Origin: Prevotella sp. UBA3837
GTDB taxonomy: Bacteria; Bacteroidota; Bacteroidia; Bacteroidales; Bacteroidaceae
NCBI GenBank assembly: GCA_002392835.1
Contig: DGHX01000016.1
Location: 43,477 to 74,861, forward strand
Reading direction: 5' to 3'
DNA length: 31,385 nucleotides
Positions 15,858 through 23,936 of the stretch are shown here, one piece after another (the stretch's first letter is position 1; the number at the start of each line of letters is the position of its first letter). The translations under genes were made by a program, and so were the position numbers. Below the pieces are notes generated by a model. The model had not been told where the DNA came from. It ran no database searches and saw only the letters and a list, made by a program, of their open reading frames with translations.

Positions 15858-16721
15858 ATGCTGAGCAGACACATGGAGCGGTTAGAACGCAATACCGGAC
15901 TGGTGCTGGAAGGCGGGGGCATGCGCGGCGTCTTCACCTGTGGCGTGCTCGACGCCTTCATGAAGCATGGCCTCGAGTTCCCATACATAGTGGCCGTGTC
16001 GGCGGGAGCTTGCAACGGCATGAGCTACGTCAGCCGACAACCGCGCAGGGCACGCTACAGCAACATCGACCTGCTGCGCAAGTACGGCTACATATCGCTG
16101 AAGAACCTGCTCATGCAGGGCAGCATCTTCGACCCCAACCTGCTCTACGAGCGTTTCCCCAACGACATCCTGCCCTTTGACTACAAGACATACGGCGAAA
16201 ACCCCGCCGTGATAGAGATGGTGTGCACCAACTGCCTGACGGGACAGGCCGAGTACCTGAGCGAGCGCAACGACCGCCAGCGCATGATGGCCATTGTGAA
16301 AGCCAGCAGCTCGCTGCCCTACGTGGCCCAGATAACAATGGTCGACGGCAAGCCCATGCTCGACGGCGGCATCGTCGACTCTATTCCCGTGCAGCACGCC
16401 GTGGACAAGGGGCACCCGCTGAACGTGGTGGTGATGACCCGCAACCGCGGCTACCGCTCCACCGAGAGCGACCACAAGATTCCGCACTTCCTCTACGGCA
16501 GCTACCCACGCCTGCGCGTGGCACTCAGCCACCGGGTGGAGGTGTACAACCGCCAGCTGGAGCTGGTGGAGCGCATGGAGGACTGGGGCGAAGTGCTGGT
16601 CATACGTCCCCAGCGGCCCATGGAGGTGGGGCGTGTATGCCGCGACAGCGAGAAGCTGGAGCGACTCTACCAGGAAGGGTTTCAGGAGGGCGAGAGGTTT
16701 TGCAAGAACTACACGATATGA
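15858..16721 (+). CDS. Patatin-like phospholipase family protein
   Basis: A 287-residue alpha/beta hydrolase of the patatin family, probably a lipid acyl hydrolase acting at the inner face of the membrane. The oxyanion loop is GGGMRG (about residues 20-25). The nucleophile elbow is AVSAGACNG, with Ser in V-S-A-G, and the catalytic Asp lies in LDGGIVDS (about 165-172, DGG/DG motif). The elbow's first Gly (GxSxG) is replaced by Ala, which is unusual but need not abolish activity. The start is 15858; MERLERN at 15873 is possible. It overlaps the next gene by 4 bases (ATGA). Confidence 0.9.
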   Translation: MLSRHMERLERNTGLVLEGGGMRGVFTCGVLDAFMKHGLEFPYIVAVSAGACNGMSYVSRQPRRARYSNIDLLRKYGYISLKNLLMQGSIFDPNLLYERFPNDILPFDYKTYGENPAVIEMVCTNCLTGQAEYLSERNDRQRMMAIVKASSSLPYVAQITMVDGKPMLDGGIVDSIPVQHAVDKGHPLNVVVMTRNRGYRSTESDHKIPHFLYGSYPRLRVALSHRVEVYNRQLELVERMEDWGEVLVIRPQRPMEVGRVCRDSEKLERLYQEGFQEGERFCKNYTI

Positions 16722-18322
16722 CAATAAGACAGCAAGGCGCAATCATATTACTGGCAGCGATGGCAACAGCCTGCGGAGGACAGCGGCAAGGACAGGCCGA
16801 CGGGACGACGCAGGCCGACACAGCCACCGTGGCAGGGGCTGTGCATGTGCCCACCTTAGAGGAGCTGACGCTGCCTGACACTTTGTTCGCCTCGGCCCAG
16901 ACGCTGAACTTCGTCGTTGACAACGCCGACAGCGCCGAGGCACCGCTGCGCTATTACGATGACCTGTACGACCGCAACGACCGCGTGATGACCTTCCGCC
17001 GCAACCTGCGCCGCGACGCCAGCTTCGGAGGACGCGTAGTGGGCACCCCCGACACCATAGAGGTGGCATGGAGCTATGACACCCCCTTCGGACGGGCCGA
17101 GACGAAGTTCGGTCAGTGGGGCGGAGGCACCGGGTGGACCGGCCAGCCCCTGTACGCACACTGGACACAGGCCGAGCAGGACAGCATGCGGCAGGGCGGG
17201 GCACCGCTGACGGCCGACTTCGGGCCCGAGGAAATCATGGTGGGCTCGCTCTGCGGCGAGGCTTTCTTCCTGAATTTCCAGACGGGCCGTCCCTCGCGCC
17301 AGCCGCTGGACCTGCACAACGTGGTGAAGGGCACCATGTCACTCGACCCCGAGCTCATGAACCTCTACGTGGGGCAGGGCGTGCCCAAGGGCGAGCCGCT
17401 GGGATGCCAGGCCTTCTCGCTCACCACACACCAGCGCGGCACCTTCTTCAGCGACCCGCGCGCCTGGCGTGGCTGGCAGGCCTTCGACTCGTCGCCCATC
17501 GTGGCCGGAGGCTACCTGTTCTGGCCCGGCGAGAACGGCAGCCTGTTCAAGTTCGAGCGACAGCCCGGCGGGCACCTGCGCCGCGTCAGCACCCTGCGCT
17601 ATCGGGTGAACGGAGCTGCACCGGGCATAGAGTCGAGCCTCTGCGTATATAGGAACTATGGTTTCTTCGGCGATAACCACGGCAACATCATCTGCGTGAA
17701 CCTGAACACCATGCGCCCTGTGTGGCACGTGAAGAACCTCGACGACAGCGACGGCACCATCGTATGCCGCGAGGAGGAGGGCACACCTTATCTATATTGC
17801 GCGTGCGAGGTAGACAAGCAGGGCACCGAGGGCCAATGCCGCTTCATGAAGCTCAGCGCCCTCAGCGGCGAGGTGGTGTGGGAGCGGCGCATAGCCTGCA
17901 ACCGTGTTGACCTGGGCACAAAGGTGCTCGACGGGGGCATGTACTCCACACCCCTCATAGGCAGCGGAGACTGCAGCTCAATGATTTTTGCCAATATCTG
18001 CCGCAACAGCGCCGACCCGTCCAGGGGACAGCTCACCGCCATCGACACCCGCGATGGCAGCATCGTCTACACCGTGGGCTATGGCAACTTCTGCTGGTCA
18101 TCACCCGTCGGCTTCCTCAACGAGCAGGATGAGATGTTCATCTTCACCGCCGACGCCAACGGCGTGGTGTACCTCATCAGGGGGCGCGACGGGCAAGTGC
18201 TCTGCCGCAAGCCGATGGGGGCTAACTTCGAGTCATCGCCCTGTGTGGTGGGCAACAGCGTCGTGGTGGGATGCCGCGGCACAAAGATATATAAGTTTAC
18301 GATTAAACAGAAAGGACAATAG
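16718..18322 (+). CDS. PQQ-like beta-propeller lipoprotein
   Basis: A 534-residue exported lipoprotein (lipobox AATAC-like, MATAC, Cys19). The mature part shows repeated beta-propeller blades: YGFFGDNHGNIICVNLNTM, FIFTADANGVVYLIRGRDG and GNSVVVGCRGTKIYKF match the blade pattern of PQQ-binding-like propellers. No catalytic site was seen; ligand binding or an assembly role in the periplasm is inferred. The start overlaps the patatin stop by 4 bases. A much longer frame opens inside the patatin gene at 16223 but belongs to a shadow frame there. The next gene starts 4 bp after its stop. Confidence 0.85.
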   Translation: MTIRQQGAIILLAAMATACGGQRQGQADGTTQADTATVAGAVHVPTLEELTLPDTLFASAQTLNFVVDNADSAEAPLRYYDDLYDRNDRVMTFRRNLRRDASFGGRVVGTPDTIEVAWSYDTPFGRAETKFGQWGGGTGWTGQPLYAHWTQAEQDSMRQGGAPLTADFGPEEIMVGSLCGEAFFLNFQTGRPSRQPLDLHNVVKGTMSLDPELMNLYVGQGVPKGEPLGCQAFSLTTHQRGTFFSDPRAWRGWQAFDSSPIVAGGYLFWPGENGSLFKFERQPGGHLRRVSTLRYRVNGAAPGIESSLCVYRNYGFFGDNHGNIICVNLNTMRPVWHVKNLDDSDGTIVCREEEGTPYLYCACEVDKQGTEGQCRFMKLSALSGEVVWERRIACNRVDLGTKVLDGGMYSTPLIGSGDCSSMIFANICRNSADPSRGQLTAIDTRDGSIVYTVGYGNFCWSSPVGFLNEQDEMFIFTADANGVVYLIRGRDGQVLCRKPMGANFESSPCVVGNSVVVGCRGTKIYKFTIKQKGQ

Positions 18323-18325
18323 AGT

Positions 18326-19144
18326 ATGCAAAGATGGAAGTGGCTTTTATCATTTATCATTTTACATTTATCATTTAGCGGCGCAGCCGCGCAGGGCACT
18401 GACCTGCTATCGGCCAAGCGCGGCGTCATTCCCGGAGGCTACAACTTCTGGGTTTATACCCCCGAGGACTATTACTACACCCAGGAGTCGACGCCCCTGG
18501 TGCTCTTCCTGCATGGGGCCAGCCTCTGCGGGCACGACCTGAACCGCGCCCTGCGCTACGGCACGGTGGCCGCCATAAAGATGGGGCGCGAGATTCCTGC
18601 CCTCGTCATCACCCCGCAGAACCCCGGCGGAGCCTGGAACCCCAAGAAACTGAACGACATCCTGGAGTGGCTCGACGAGAACGACTACGCCTACGACCAC
18701 GACCGCCTCTACGTCCTGGGCATGAGCCTGGGCGGCTACGGCACCCTCGACTTCGTGGGCACCTACCCTGAAAAGGTGGCGGCTGCCATGGCCCTCTGCG
18801 GCGGCTGCACGCTGAAGGACCAGAGCCGCATGGGCGAGGCACCGCTGTGGATCATACACGGCACCGCCGACCGGGCCGTCAGCGTGCGAGAGTCGCAGAC
18901 CGTGGTGAACCGCATGAAGCAGGCGGGCATCACCGAGCGACTGCGCTACGACTGGCTGCCGGGCGCATCGCACGGGGCACTGGCACGCTATTTCTATACA
19001 TACAAGACCTACGAGTGGCTGTTCTCACACTCGCTCCGTGACCCAGGCCGTCCGGTACGCCGCGACCTCAACATCACACAGGGCGACCTGAACCAGGCTT
19101 ACCGCGACATGGTGAAGCGGGCTGAACAGCTGGAAGTGGAATAA
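18326..19144 (+). CDS. Secreted alpha/beta hydrolase (esterase/peptidase-like)
   Basis: A 272-residue exported serine hydrolase. The signal peptide (LLSFIILHLSFSGAAAQG) is encoded by the dispersed TTATCATTT repeat. The triad is visible: the nucleophile in GMSLGG (about residues 132-137), Asp in IIHGTADRAV (about 173-182), and His in GASHGALARYF (about 212-222). LVLFLHGASLCG supplies the oxyanion region. This fits the feruloyl-esterase/dienelactone-hydrolase type known in polysaccharide-degrading Bacteroidetes; peptidase annotations of the same fold also occur. It starts 4 bp after the propeller lipoprotein stop, so the two may act together in the periplasm. Confidence 0.82.
   Translation: MQRWKWLLSFIILHLSFSGAAAQGTDLLSAKRGVIPGGYNFWVYTPEDYYYTQESTPLVLFLHGASLCGHDLNRALRYGTVAAIKMGREIPALVITPQNPGGAWNPKKLNDILEWLDENDYAYDHDRLYVLGMSLGGYGTLDFVGTYPEKVAAAMALCGGCTLKDQSRMGEAPLWIIHGTADRAVSVRESQTVVNRMKQAGITERLRYDWLPGASHGALARYFYTYKTYEWLFSHSLRDPGRPVRRDLNITQGDLNQAYRDMVKRAEQLEVE
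18345..18394 (+). repeat. 50-bp dispersed repeat used as signal-peptide code, copy 2
   Basis: Second copy of the repeat at 9527-9576, with 45 of 50 bases identical. It encodes LLSFIILHLSFSGAAAQ at the start of the esterase. Its terminal stem is GCGGC-GCA-GCCGC, where the other copy has GCAGC-GCA-GCTGC, a base-paired double change. Confidence 0.8.
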
Positions 19145-19163
19145 CAAATCATCAACATAAGAC

Positions 19164-20255
19164 ATGAAAAAAGTAATTCTTACCGGAGACCGCCCCACGG
19201 GCAAACTCCACCTGGGCCACTATGTTGGCTCGCTGCGCCGGCGTGTGGAACTGCAGAACGCCGGCGACTATGAACGCATGTTTGTCTTCATGGCCGACGT
19301 GCAGGCACTCACCGACAACGCCGACAACCCCGAGAAGCTGCGCCAGAGCATTGTCAACGTGGCCCTCGACTGGCTCTCGGCCGGCCTCGACCCCGCCAAG
19401 TGCACACTGTTCATACAGAGCCACATACCCGAGCTGGCCGAGCTGACGACATACCTGATGAACCTGGTCAGCGTGAGCCGCGTGCAGCGCAACCCCACCG
19501 TGAAGACCGAGATAAAGATGCGCGGCTTCGAGGGCGAGAGCATCCCCCTGGGCTTCTTCTGCTACCCCGTCAGCCAGGCTGCCGACATCACCCTGTTCAA
19601 GGCCACCACAGTGCCTGCAGGCGAGGACCAGGAGCCCATGCTCGAGGTGACACGCGAGCTGGTGAACCGCTTCAACAACATCTACGCCCCCGTGCTGGTG
19701 GAGCCCCAGATCATGCTGCCAGAGAACCTGACGGCACGGCGCCTGCCCGGCACTGACGGCAAGGAGAAGATGTCGAAGTCGCTCGGCAACTGCATCTACC
19801 TCTCCGACTCGGCCGACGAGGTGTGGCAGAAGGTGCGCTCCATGTACACCGACCCCACGCATCTGAACGTCAGCGACCCGGGGCACGTAGAGGGCAACGC
19901 CGTCTTTACATACCTCGACGCCTTCGTCACCGACGAGGACTTCGCACGCTTCTGGCCCGAATACCAGAACCTGGATGAGCTGAAGGAGCACTACACCCGC
20001 GGAGGGCTGGGCGACATGAAGTGCAAGAAGTTCCTCAATGAGGTGCTCAACCAGTTTCTCGAGCCCATGCGCCAGCGCCGCCATGAGCTGGAACAGGACA
20101 TTCCCGCCATCTACGACATACTGAGGAAGGGCACCGAGCAGGCCCGCGAGGTGGCCGCACAGACCATGGCCGAGGTGCGCCAGGCCATGCGCATCGACTA
20201 CTTCAACGACACGGAGCTCATACGCCAGCAGTCAGAGGCATTCCGCAGCAAGTAG
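19164..20255 (+). CDS. trpS: Tryptophan--tRNA ligase
   Basis: A 363-residue class I aminoacyl-tRNA synthetase that charges tRNA(Trp). The HIGH-type motif is HLGH (residues 16-19) in GDRPTGKLHLGHYVGSL, and the class I loop is KMSKS (202-206, followed by LGN). The tryptophan-binding block YPVSQAADI (about 134-142) is present. The length is close to the usual bacterial TrpRS. The start at 19164 follows the previous stop by 19 bases. It is a housekeeping gene, so a neighbour-based role is not implied. Confidence 0.97.
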   Translation: MKKVILTGDRPTGKLHLGHYVGSLRRRVELQNAGDYERMFVFMADVQALTDNADNPEKLRQSIVNVALDWLSAGLDPAKCTLFIQSHIPELAELTTYLMNLVSVSRVQRNPTVKTEIKMRGFEGESIPLGFFCYPVSQAADITLFKATTVPAGEDQEPMLEVTRELVNRFNNIYAPVLVEPQIMLPENLTARRLPGTDGKEKMSKSLGNCIYLSDSADEVWQKVRSMYTDPTHLNVSDPGHVEGNAVFTYLDAFVTDEDFARFWPEYQNLDELKEHYTRGGLGDMKCKKFLNEVLNQFLEPMRQRRHELEQDIPAIYDILRKGTEQAREVAAQTMAEVRQAMRIDYFNDTELIRQQSEAFRSK

Positions 20256-20258
20256 CCC

Positions 20259-20324
20259 ATGACCAGAATAGAACGCGAGAAGAAGACCGTGCGCAAGATT
20301 GCACATATCAGGAAAAATGCCTAA
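20259..20324 (+). pseudogene. Remnant of a nitrous oxide-stimulated promoter family protein
   Basis: A 21-codon frame reads MTRIEREKKTVRKIAHI and then KNA before a TAA. The first 12 residues match the characteristic opening of the small nitrous oxide-stimulated promoter family protein (MxRIEREKxTV), which normally continues through an IYC segment with conserved cysteines. Here the frame diverges and stops, so only a stub remains. It starts 3 bases after the trpS stop, and its DNA now holds the promoter of the S41 peptidase gene. The identification rests on one short motif. Confidence 0.4.
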
Positions 20325-20329
20325 CTTTG
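20299..20329 (+). promoter_or_regulatory. Promoter (TTG-N20-TAACTTTG), possibly leaderless
   Basis: TTG at 20299-20301 and TAACTTTG at 20322-20329 are 20 bases apart. The ATG of the S41 peptidase lies only 5 bases after the -7 element (20335), so transcription may begin at or next to the start codon. Confidence 0.65.
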
Positions 20330-20334
20330 CACTC

Positions 20335-21351
20335 ATGACCAAAATACCACGACTGCTACTGCTGCTGTTGCTGCCCCTGCTTGCCGCCTGCGTCGACGAG
20401 GAGGAACAGCCCGACACGCCCACAGGCAACTTCGAGGCGCTGTGGCGCATCATCGACGAGCGTTACTGCTTCCTCGACTACAAGCAGCAGCAATACGGCC
20501 TCGACTGGCAGCAGGTGCACCAGAAGTATGCCGCACGAGTGAACGACACCATGACCGACATGCAGCTCTTCGAAGTGCTCACACAGATGCTGGCCGAGCT
20601 GCGCGACGGCCACGTGAACCTGACCGCCGCACACGACTACGGCCGCTACTGGTCGTGGTACGAAGACTACCCCGCCAACCTGAGCGACTCGCTGCTGCGC
20701 CGATACATGGGCACCGACTACCGCATGGCGGCAGGGCTGGACTACCGGATACTGGACGACCACACGGGCTACGTGCGCTACGAGAGCTTCAGCTCGCCCA
20801 TCGGCGAAGGCAACCTCGACGAGGTGCTGGCGTACCTCATGCCCTGCCAGGGACTCATCATCGACATTCGCAGCAACGGCGGCGGCGACCTGACCAACGC
20901 CGAGCTGCTGGCCGCACGCTTCTGCCAGCAGCGCACACTGGTGGGATACATGCAGCACAAGACGGGCCCCGGGCACACCGACTTCTCGCCCATGAAGGCA
21001 CGCTACTTAGAGCCATCGAAGAACATACGGTGGCACAAGCCCGTGGTGGTGCTCACCAACCGCCATGTCTTCTCAGCCGCCAACGAGTTCACCATGATGA
21101 TGAAAGCCCTGCCCGGCGTCACCGTCGTAGGCGACCGCACCGGCGGCGGAGCCGGCATGCCCTTCTCGTCGTCGCTGCCCAACGGCTGGAACGTGCGCTT
21201 CTCGGCCGTGCCCACCTACGACGCCGAGCAGAACAGCACCGAGTTCGGCATAGAGCCCGACTACCACGTCAGCCTGACGCCCGAGGACTTCAGTCGCGGA
21301 CGCGACACCATCATCGAGTTTGCACGACGGCTGCTGCAAGAAAACAACTAA
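20335..21351 (+). CDS. S41 family peptidase lipoprotein
   Basis: A 338-residue exported lipoprotein protease of the C-terminal-processing/tricorn-like S41 family. The signal MTKIPRLLLLLLLPLLAAC gives Cys19. An N-terminal helical part (about residues 30-110) is followed by the catalytic core: LIIDIRSNGGGDLTNAELLA (about 175-194), the catalytic serine in HVFSAANEF (about 243-251), and TGGGAGMPFS (about 268-277). A separate PDZ domain is not evident. I prefer the ATG at 20335 to a longer frame from 20299, because the promoter -7 element lies within that extension. The substrate is unknown. Confidence 0.88.
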   Translation: MTKIPRLLLLLLLPLLAACVDEEEQPDTPTGNFEALWRIIDERYCFLDYKQQQYGLDWQQVHQKYAARVNDTMTDMQLFEVLTQMLAELRDGHVNLTAAHDYGRYWSWYEDYPANLSDSLLRRYMGTDYRMAAGLDYRILDDHTGYVRYESFSSPIGEGNLDEVLAYLMPCQGLIIDIRSNGGGDLTNAELLAARFCQQRTLVGYMQHKTGPGHTDFSPMKARYLEPSKNIRWHKPVVVLTNRHVFSAANEFTMMMKALPGVTVVGDRTGGGAGMPFSSSLPNGWNVRFSAVPTYDAEQNSTEFGIEPDYHVSLTPEDFSRGRDTIIEFARRLLQENN

Positions 21352-21369
21352 CCATAAAACGGAAAGAAA

Positions 21370-22173
21370 ATGATGAGACGAACAATGACAACCATGCTGC
21401 CGGCACTGATGATGGCGTGCTTGGTATGCGCCTGCCAGAACGGCAAGCAGAAAGGCGGCGACAGCGCCGAGGGCATCACCGGCTTTGCCGCCACTACAGA
21501 CGGAGGCGGGGCCACCACGGCCGACTGGAGCGTCGACGGCAACACCATGACCTACGGCAGCCACACCTACACCATGCAGGGCGACTTCGACCGCGACTAC
21601 GTAGAGGGCGGCAAGGCCAAGGTGACCTTCACCAACGTACCCTCAGACTACGAGGAGTTCCAGACCGTCTACCGCGAGTTCCTGGGCAAGACCAGCTACG
21701 GCGTGAGCGCCATGCTGCCCATGGCCTTCGAGATGTGGGGCCGCAACCACGAGGTGGGCGAGCAGTGCCTGCAGCTCATCAGCCACGGCACCTGCTACAA
21801 CGAGATCATGCGCCAGCTGCCCGCACACATGGAGCGCTCGGAGTTCTCGCCCAGCGACGACCCCTACGTGCAGCGCTGCCTGCCAGCCGCCGTGCTGCAG
21901 GGTGCCAGCAAGGAGAACGGCTACAACCCCACCGAGCCGTACACCGTGAACATGACCATCGGGCTGAAAGACAACTGGGGCGAGGAGAGCGAAATCCTGC
22001 AGAGCTACGTCTACAAGCTGAACATCATCAGCGGCAACGCATGGGCCACACAGCAGCGCGGCGTCACCGTGCAGCTGCCCTGGCGCGGCGAACAGCTGTA
22101 CAAGGTGAACGGATGTCCGGCGCTCTATGTCAACATCTATCCCCCGCGCCAGGACTGGAACGGACTGAAGTAA
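21370..22173 (+). CDS. Uncharacterised lipoprotein (267 aa)
   Basis: A 267-residue exported lipoprotein (lipobox LVCAC, Cys near residue 22), rich in Gly, Asn and aromatic residues. Blocks such as SYGVSAMLPMAFEMWGRNHE and HGTCYNEIMRQLPAHMERSE appear in its middle; a polar beta-rich part ends with CPALYVNIYPPRQDW. I recognise a resemblance to uncharacterised Bacteroidales or clostridial secreted domains but cannot name the family with confidence. It lies 18 bp after the S41 peptidase and 36 bp before the flavin-fold lipoprotein, suggesting an envelope operon. Confidence 0.75.
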   Translation: MMRRTMTTMLPALMMACLVCACQNGKQKGGDSAEGITGFAATTDGGGATTADWSVDGNTMTYGSHTYTMQGDFDRDYVEGGKAKVTFTNVPSDYEEFQTVYREFLGKTSYGVSAMLPMAFEMWGRNHEVGEQCLQLISHGTCYNEIMRQLPAHMERSEFSPSDDPYVQRCLPAAVLQGASKENGYNPTEPYTVNMTIGLKDNWGEESEILQSYVYKLNIISGNAWATQQRGVTVQLPWRGEQLYKVNGCPALYVNIYPPRQDWNGLK

Positions 22174-22209
22174 AAACAATTACCAAATAGAACTAATCAC
22201 CCAAAAACA

Positions 22210-22782
22210 ATGAAAAGAATCCTGTTAGCTTTTGCAGTATTGCTGACGATGGCAGCCTGTACGGAGAAGAAAGAGAGCGCCCCCGCCACCACCGACGAGA
22301 GCGCCACCGTGACAAACAGCAGTGAGGCCGCCAAGGCCGAGGAGCAGCGCCCCGCCATCAGCGACGAGGAGCGCACGGCCAACATGGCCGAGGTGCAGGC
22401 CTACCTGAAGGAGTGCGGTGCCTTCTTCATTGCCACCATCGACGGCGACCAACCGCGCGTGCGCCCCTTCGGCGTGTCGGAAATCATCGACGGAAAGCTG
22501 TACTTCTGCACCGGAAAGGTGAAGGACGTGTACAAGCAGATAGCCAAGAACGGCAAGGTGGAGATATGCGCCCTGAAGGCATCGGGCAGCGAGTGGATGC
22601 GCCTCTACGGCACACTGGTCAACGACGAGACGCTCACCGTGAAGGAGACATTCCTAGAGCGCAACCCACACCTGAAGTCAATGTACAAGGCCGATGACGA
22701 CAACATGTCGACACTCTACATCACCAATGCCACCGCACGCTTCTGCTCCTTCTCAGCCGAGGAGCGCGATGTCTTCTTTTAA
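22210..22782 (+). CDS. Lipoprotein with pyridoxamine 5'-phosphate oxidase-like fold
   Basis: A 190-residue protein with a lipoprotein signal (MKRILLAFAVLLTMAAC, Cys17) and an Ala/Glu/Thr-rich linker (about 18-60). It is followed by a PNPOx-like split beta-barrel of about 130 residues: FFIATIDGDQPRVRPFGVSE, LYFCTGKVKDVYKQIAKNGK and WMRLYGTLVND are the standard motifs of this FMN-binding family. The usual members are cytosolic, so export is the notable point. Cofactor binding (FMN, F420 or heme) cannot be told from sequence. It follows an uncharacterised lipoprotein on the same strand. Confidence 0.85.
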   Translation: MKRILLAFAVLLTMAACTEKKESAPATTDESATVTNSSEAAKAEEQRPAISDEERTANMAEVQAYLKECGAFFIATIDGDQPRVRPFGVSEIIDGKLYFCTGKVKDVYKQIAKNGKVEICALKASGSEWMRLYGTLVNDETLTVKETFLERNPHLKSMYKADDDNMSTLYITNATARFCSFSAEERDVFF

Positions 22783-22829
22783 GAGCACCTCACTGAACGT
22801 GGGGTGATTTCAAGCTACTACCTACAACC

Positions 22830-23102
22830 GTGAAAAGACTATCTGCCTTTTGGCTCGGCCTGGCGCTGAGCCTTGTTGTGCTGACCGCTACGGCCGACTC
22901 GTTTCCAAAGATCAGCAGCACTCCGCAAAGCGGCTGGTTCCCCCTGACGGATGCCGCCATCTGCACTGATGCCTCACGCTCGCTGCCCGTCAGCACCACT
23001 GGCAGCCAGCGCCTGCGCATCTATCTGCTCGATCCCGGCATCGTGCTACAGGAGATACTGATACACGGTAAGGGGCAAGATAAGAAAGACAATGTGAAAT
23101 AA
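22830..23102 (+). pseudogene. Internally deleted secreted-protein gene (GH115-like tail)
   Basis: A 90-codon frame starting at GTG 22830 has a clear signal peptide (MKRLSAFWLGLALSLVVLTA) and then, after a short unrelated stretch, a C-terminal block LRIYLLDPGIVLQEILI. This block resembles the end of large secreted glycoside hydrolases (GH115 type: a 'DPGVVLQKIVID' ending). Everything in between is absent, so this looks like a deletion relic. The match is by memory of the family ending, and a genuine short secreted protein is the alternative. It faces the converging greA gene, 9 bases away. Confidence 0.4.
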
Positions 23103-23111
23103 AAAAACGTA

Positions 23112-23579
23112 TTATGGCAGTTCCACGTTGTCAATGTGCAGCTTCAGCAGTCCTGCCGGCACGCGCACGCTGACACTCTGTCCGGCCTTCCGCCCGAGCA
23201 GCGCCTGTGCTATGGGCGACTTGATGCTGATCTTGCCCTCGCGCAGGTTGGCCTCGTGGGGGCTGACGATGGTATAGGTCATGGTGGCCCCATTGGCAGT
23301 GTTCGTCATGGTGACACGGCTCAGCAGCTGCACGCCGTCGCCCTTGAGCAGCGTCGTGTCGAGCACGCGGGCATTCTCCAGCACCCGCTGCATGAAGCGT
23401 ATGCGCCCCAACAGCCGTCCCTGCTCGCGCTTGGCGGCATGGTATTCGAAGTTCTCGCTCAGGTCACCCTTGTCGCGTGCCTCGGCTATGGCGTCGCGCA
23501 CCTGTGGCAGCTCCACATTCTCCAGTTGTTTCAATTCGGCCACCAGCTTGTCGTAGCCTTCCTGTGACATGTATTCCAT
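23112..23579 (-). CDS. greA: Transcription elongation factor GreA
   Basis: A 155-residue RNA-polymerase accessory factor that rescues backtracked complexes by stimulating transcript cleavage. The N-terminal coiled-coil (about residues 1-75) carries DLSENFEYHAAKREQGRL, with the acidic D-L-S-E-N tip residues, and the C-terminal FKBP-like domain ends SPIAQALLGRKAGQSVSVRVP. I use the ATG at 23579 (MEYMSQEGYDKL); an upstream TTG start is possible. The stop is followed by a T7 run. CCGG sites are present in this gene (23182-23185 is the last one), unlike in the adjacent island. Confidence 0.95.
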   Translation of the reverse strand: MEYMSQEGYDKLVAELKQLENVELPQVRDAIAEARDKGDLSENFEYHAAKREQGRLLGRIRFMQRVLENARVLDTTLLKGDGVQLLSRVTMTNTANGATMTYTIVSPHEANLREGKISIKSPIAQALLGRKAGQSVSVRVPAGLLKLHIDNVELP

Positions 23580-23684
23580 AATGCTCAATAGCGCTCTGCC
23601 TGTTGTAGCAAAGCGGTTGCAAAGTTACGAAATAAGCTTGTAACAAACGAGCATTTTTTGAAGATTAACGCAGAATGACCGTAA

Positions 23685-23801
23685 ATTAGACATGGCATAA
23701 GCGATGTCGATGACGAATTAGACATTCAGTCAAGTCCTGCCAAGAGCCTGCTGGAGTTGTATGCTGGAGTTGAGGGAGAAGAAATGAAATGGTATATGTA
23801 A
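23685..23801 (+). pseudogene. C-terminal gene fragment (repeat copy A)
   Basis: An open frame without a start codon ends SSPAKSLLELYAGVEGEEM and WYM before a TAA. Its last 79 bases (23724-23802) match 24745-24823 with two differences, where the same C-terminus occurs after different upstream sequence. The repeat reads as a protein end in both copies, so two relatives of one unknown family have left fragments on either side of the HigBA pair. Confidence 0.5.
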
Positions 23802-23802
23802 T
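23724..23802 (+). repeat. 79-bp direct repeat, left copy
   Basis: Matches 24745-24823 at 77 of 79 positions (differences: T/A in ATGCTGGAGTT, T/C in GAAATGAAATGG). The two copies bracket the HigB/HigA pair, 1021 bp apart. Confidence 0.9.
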
Positions 23803-23905
23803 AAGATAGACTTCGTGATTCTGAATTCTTATCCAAAAAAGCAATAGAATCGTACAAGCAAATATTAAAATTCGCAAATTTGTTAATTTTTTCAGAATTA
23901 TTTCT

Positions 23906-23913
23906 TATATTTG
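23906..23913 (+). promoter_or_regulatory. -7 element of the higBA promoter
   Basis: TATATTTG matches TAnnTTTG. A TTTG lies upstream at 23879-23882 with a rather long 23-base spacer. The higB ATG follows 23 bases downstream. The surrounding AT-rich DNA would suit an autoregulated operator, but no clear palindrome was found. Confidence 0.55.
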
Positions 23914-23936
23914 CAGCGCCAAGTTAAGAACAGACG

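Noticed and set aside
16223..16717. N-terminal extension of the propeller lipoprotein inside the patatin gene
   Set aside because: The extension is an out-of-frame translation of the patatin gene; the lipoprotein signal starting at 16718 defines the start.
20442..22190. 582-codon plus-strand frame across two lipoprotein genes
   Set aside because: Arg/His/Pro-rich frame typical of a shifted reading of GC-rich genes; the real genes in this interval have lipoboxes and S41 motifs.
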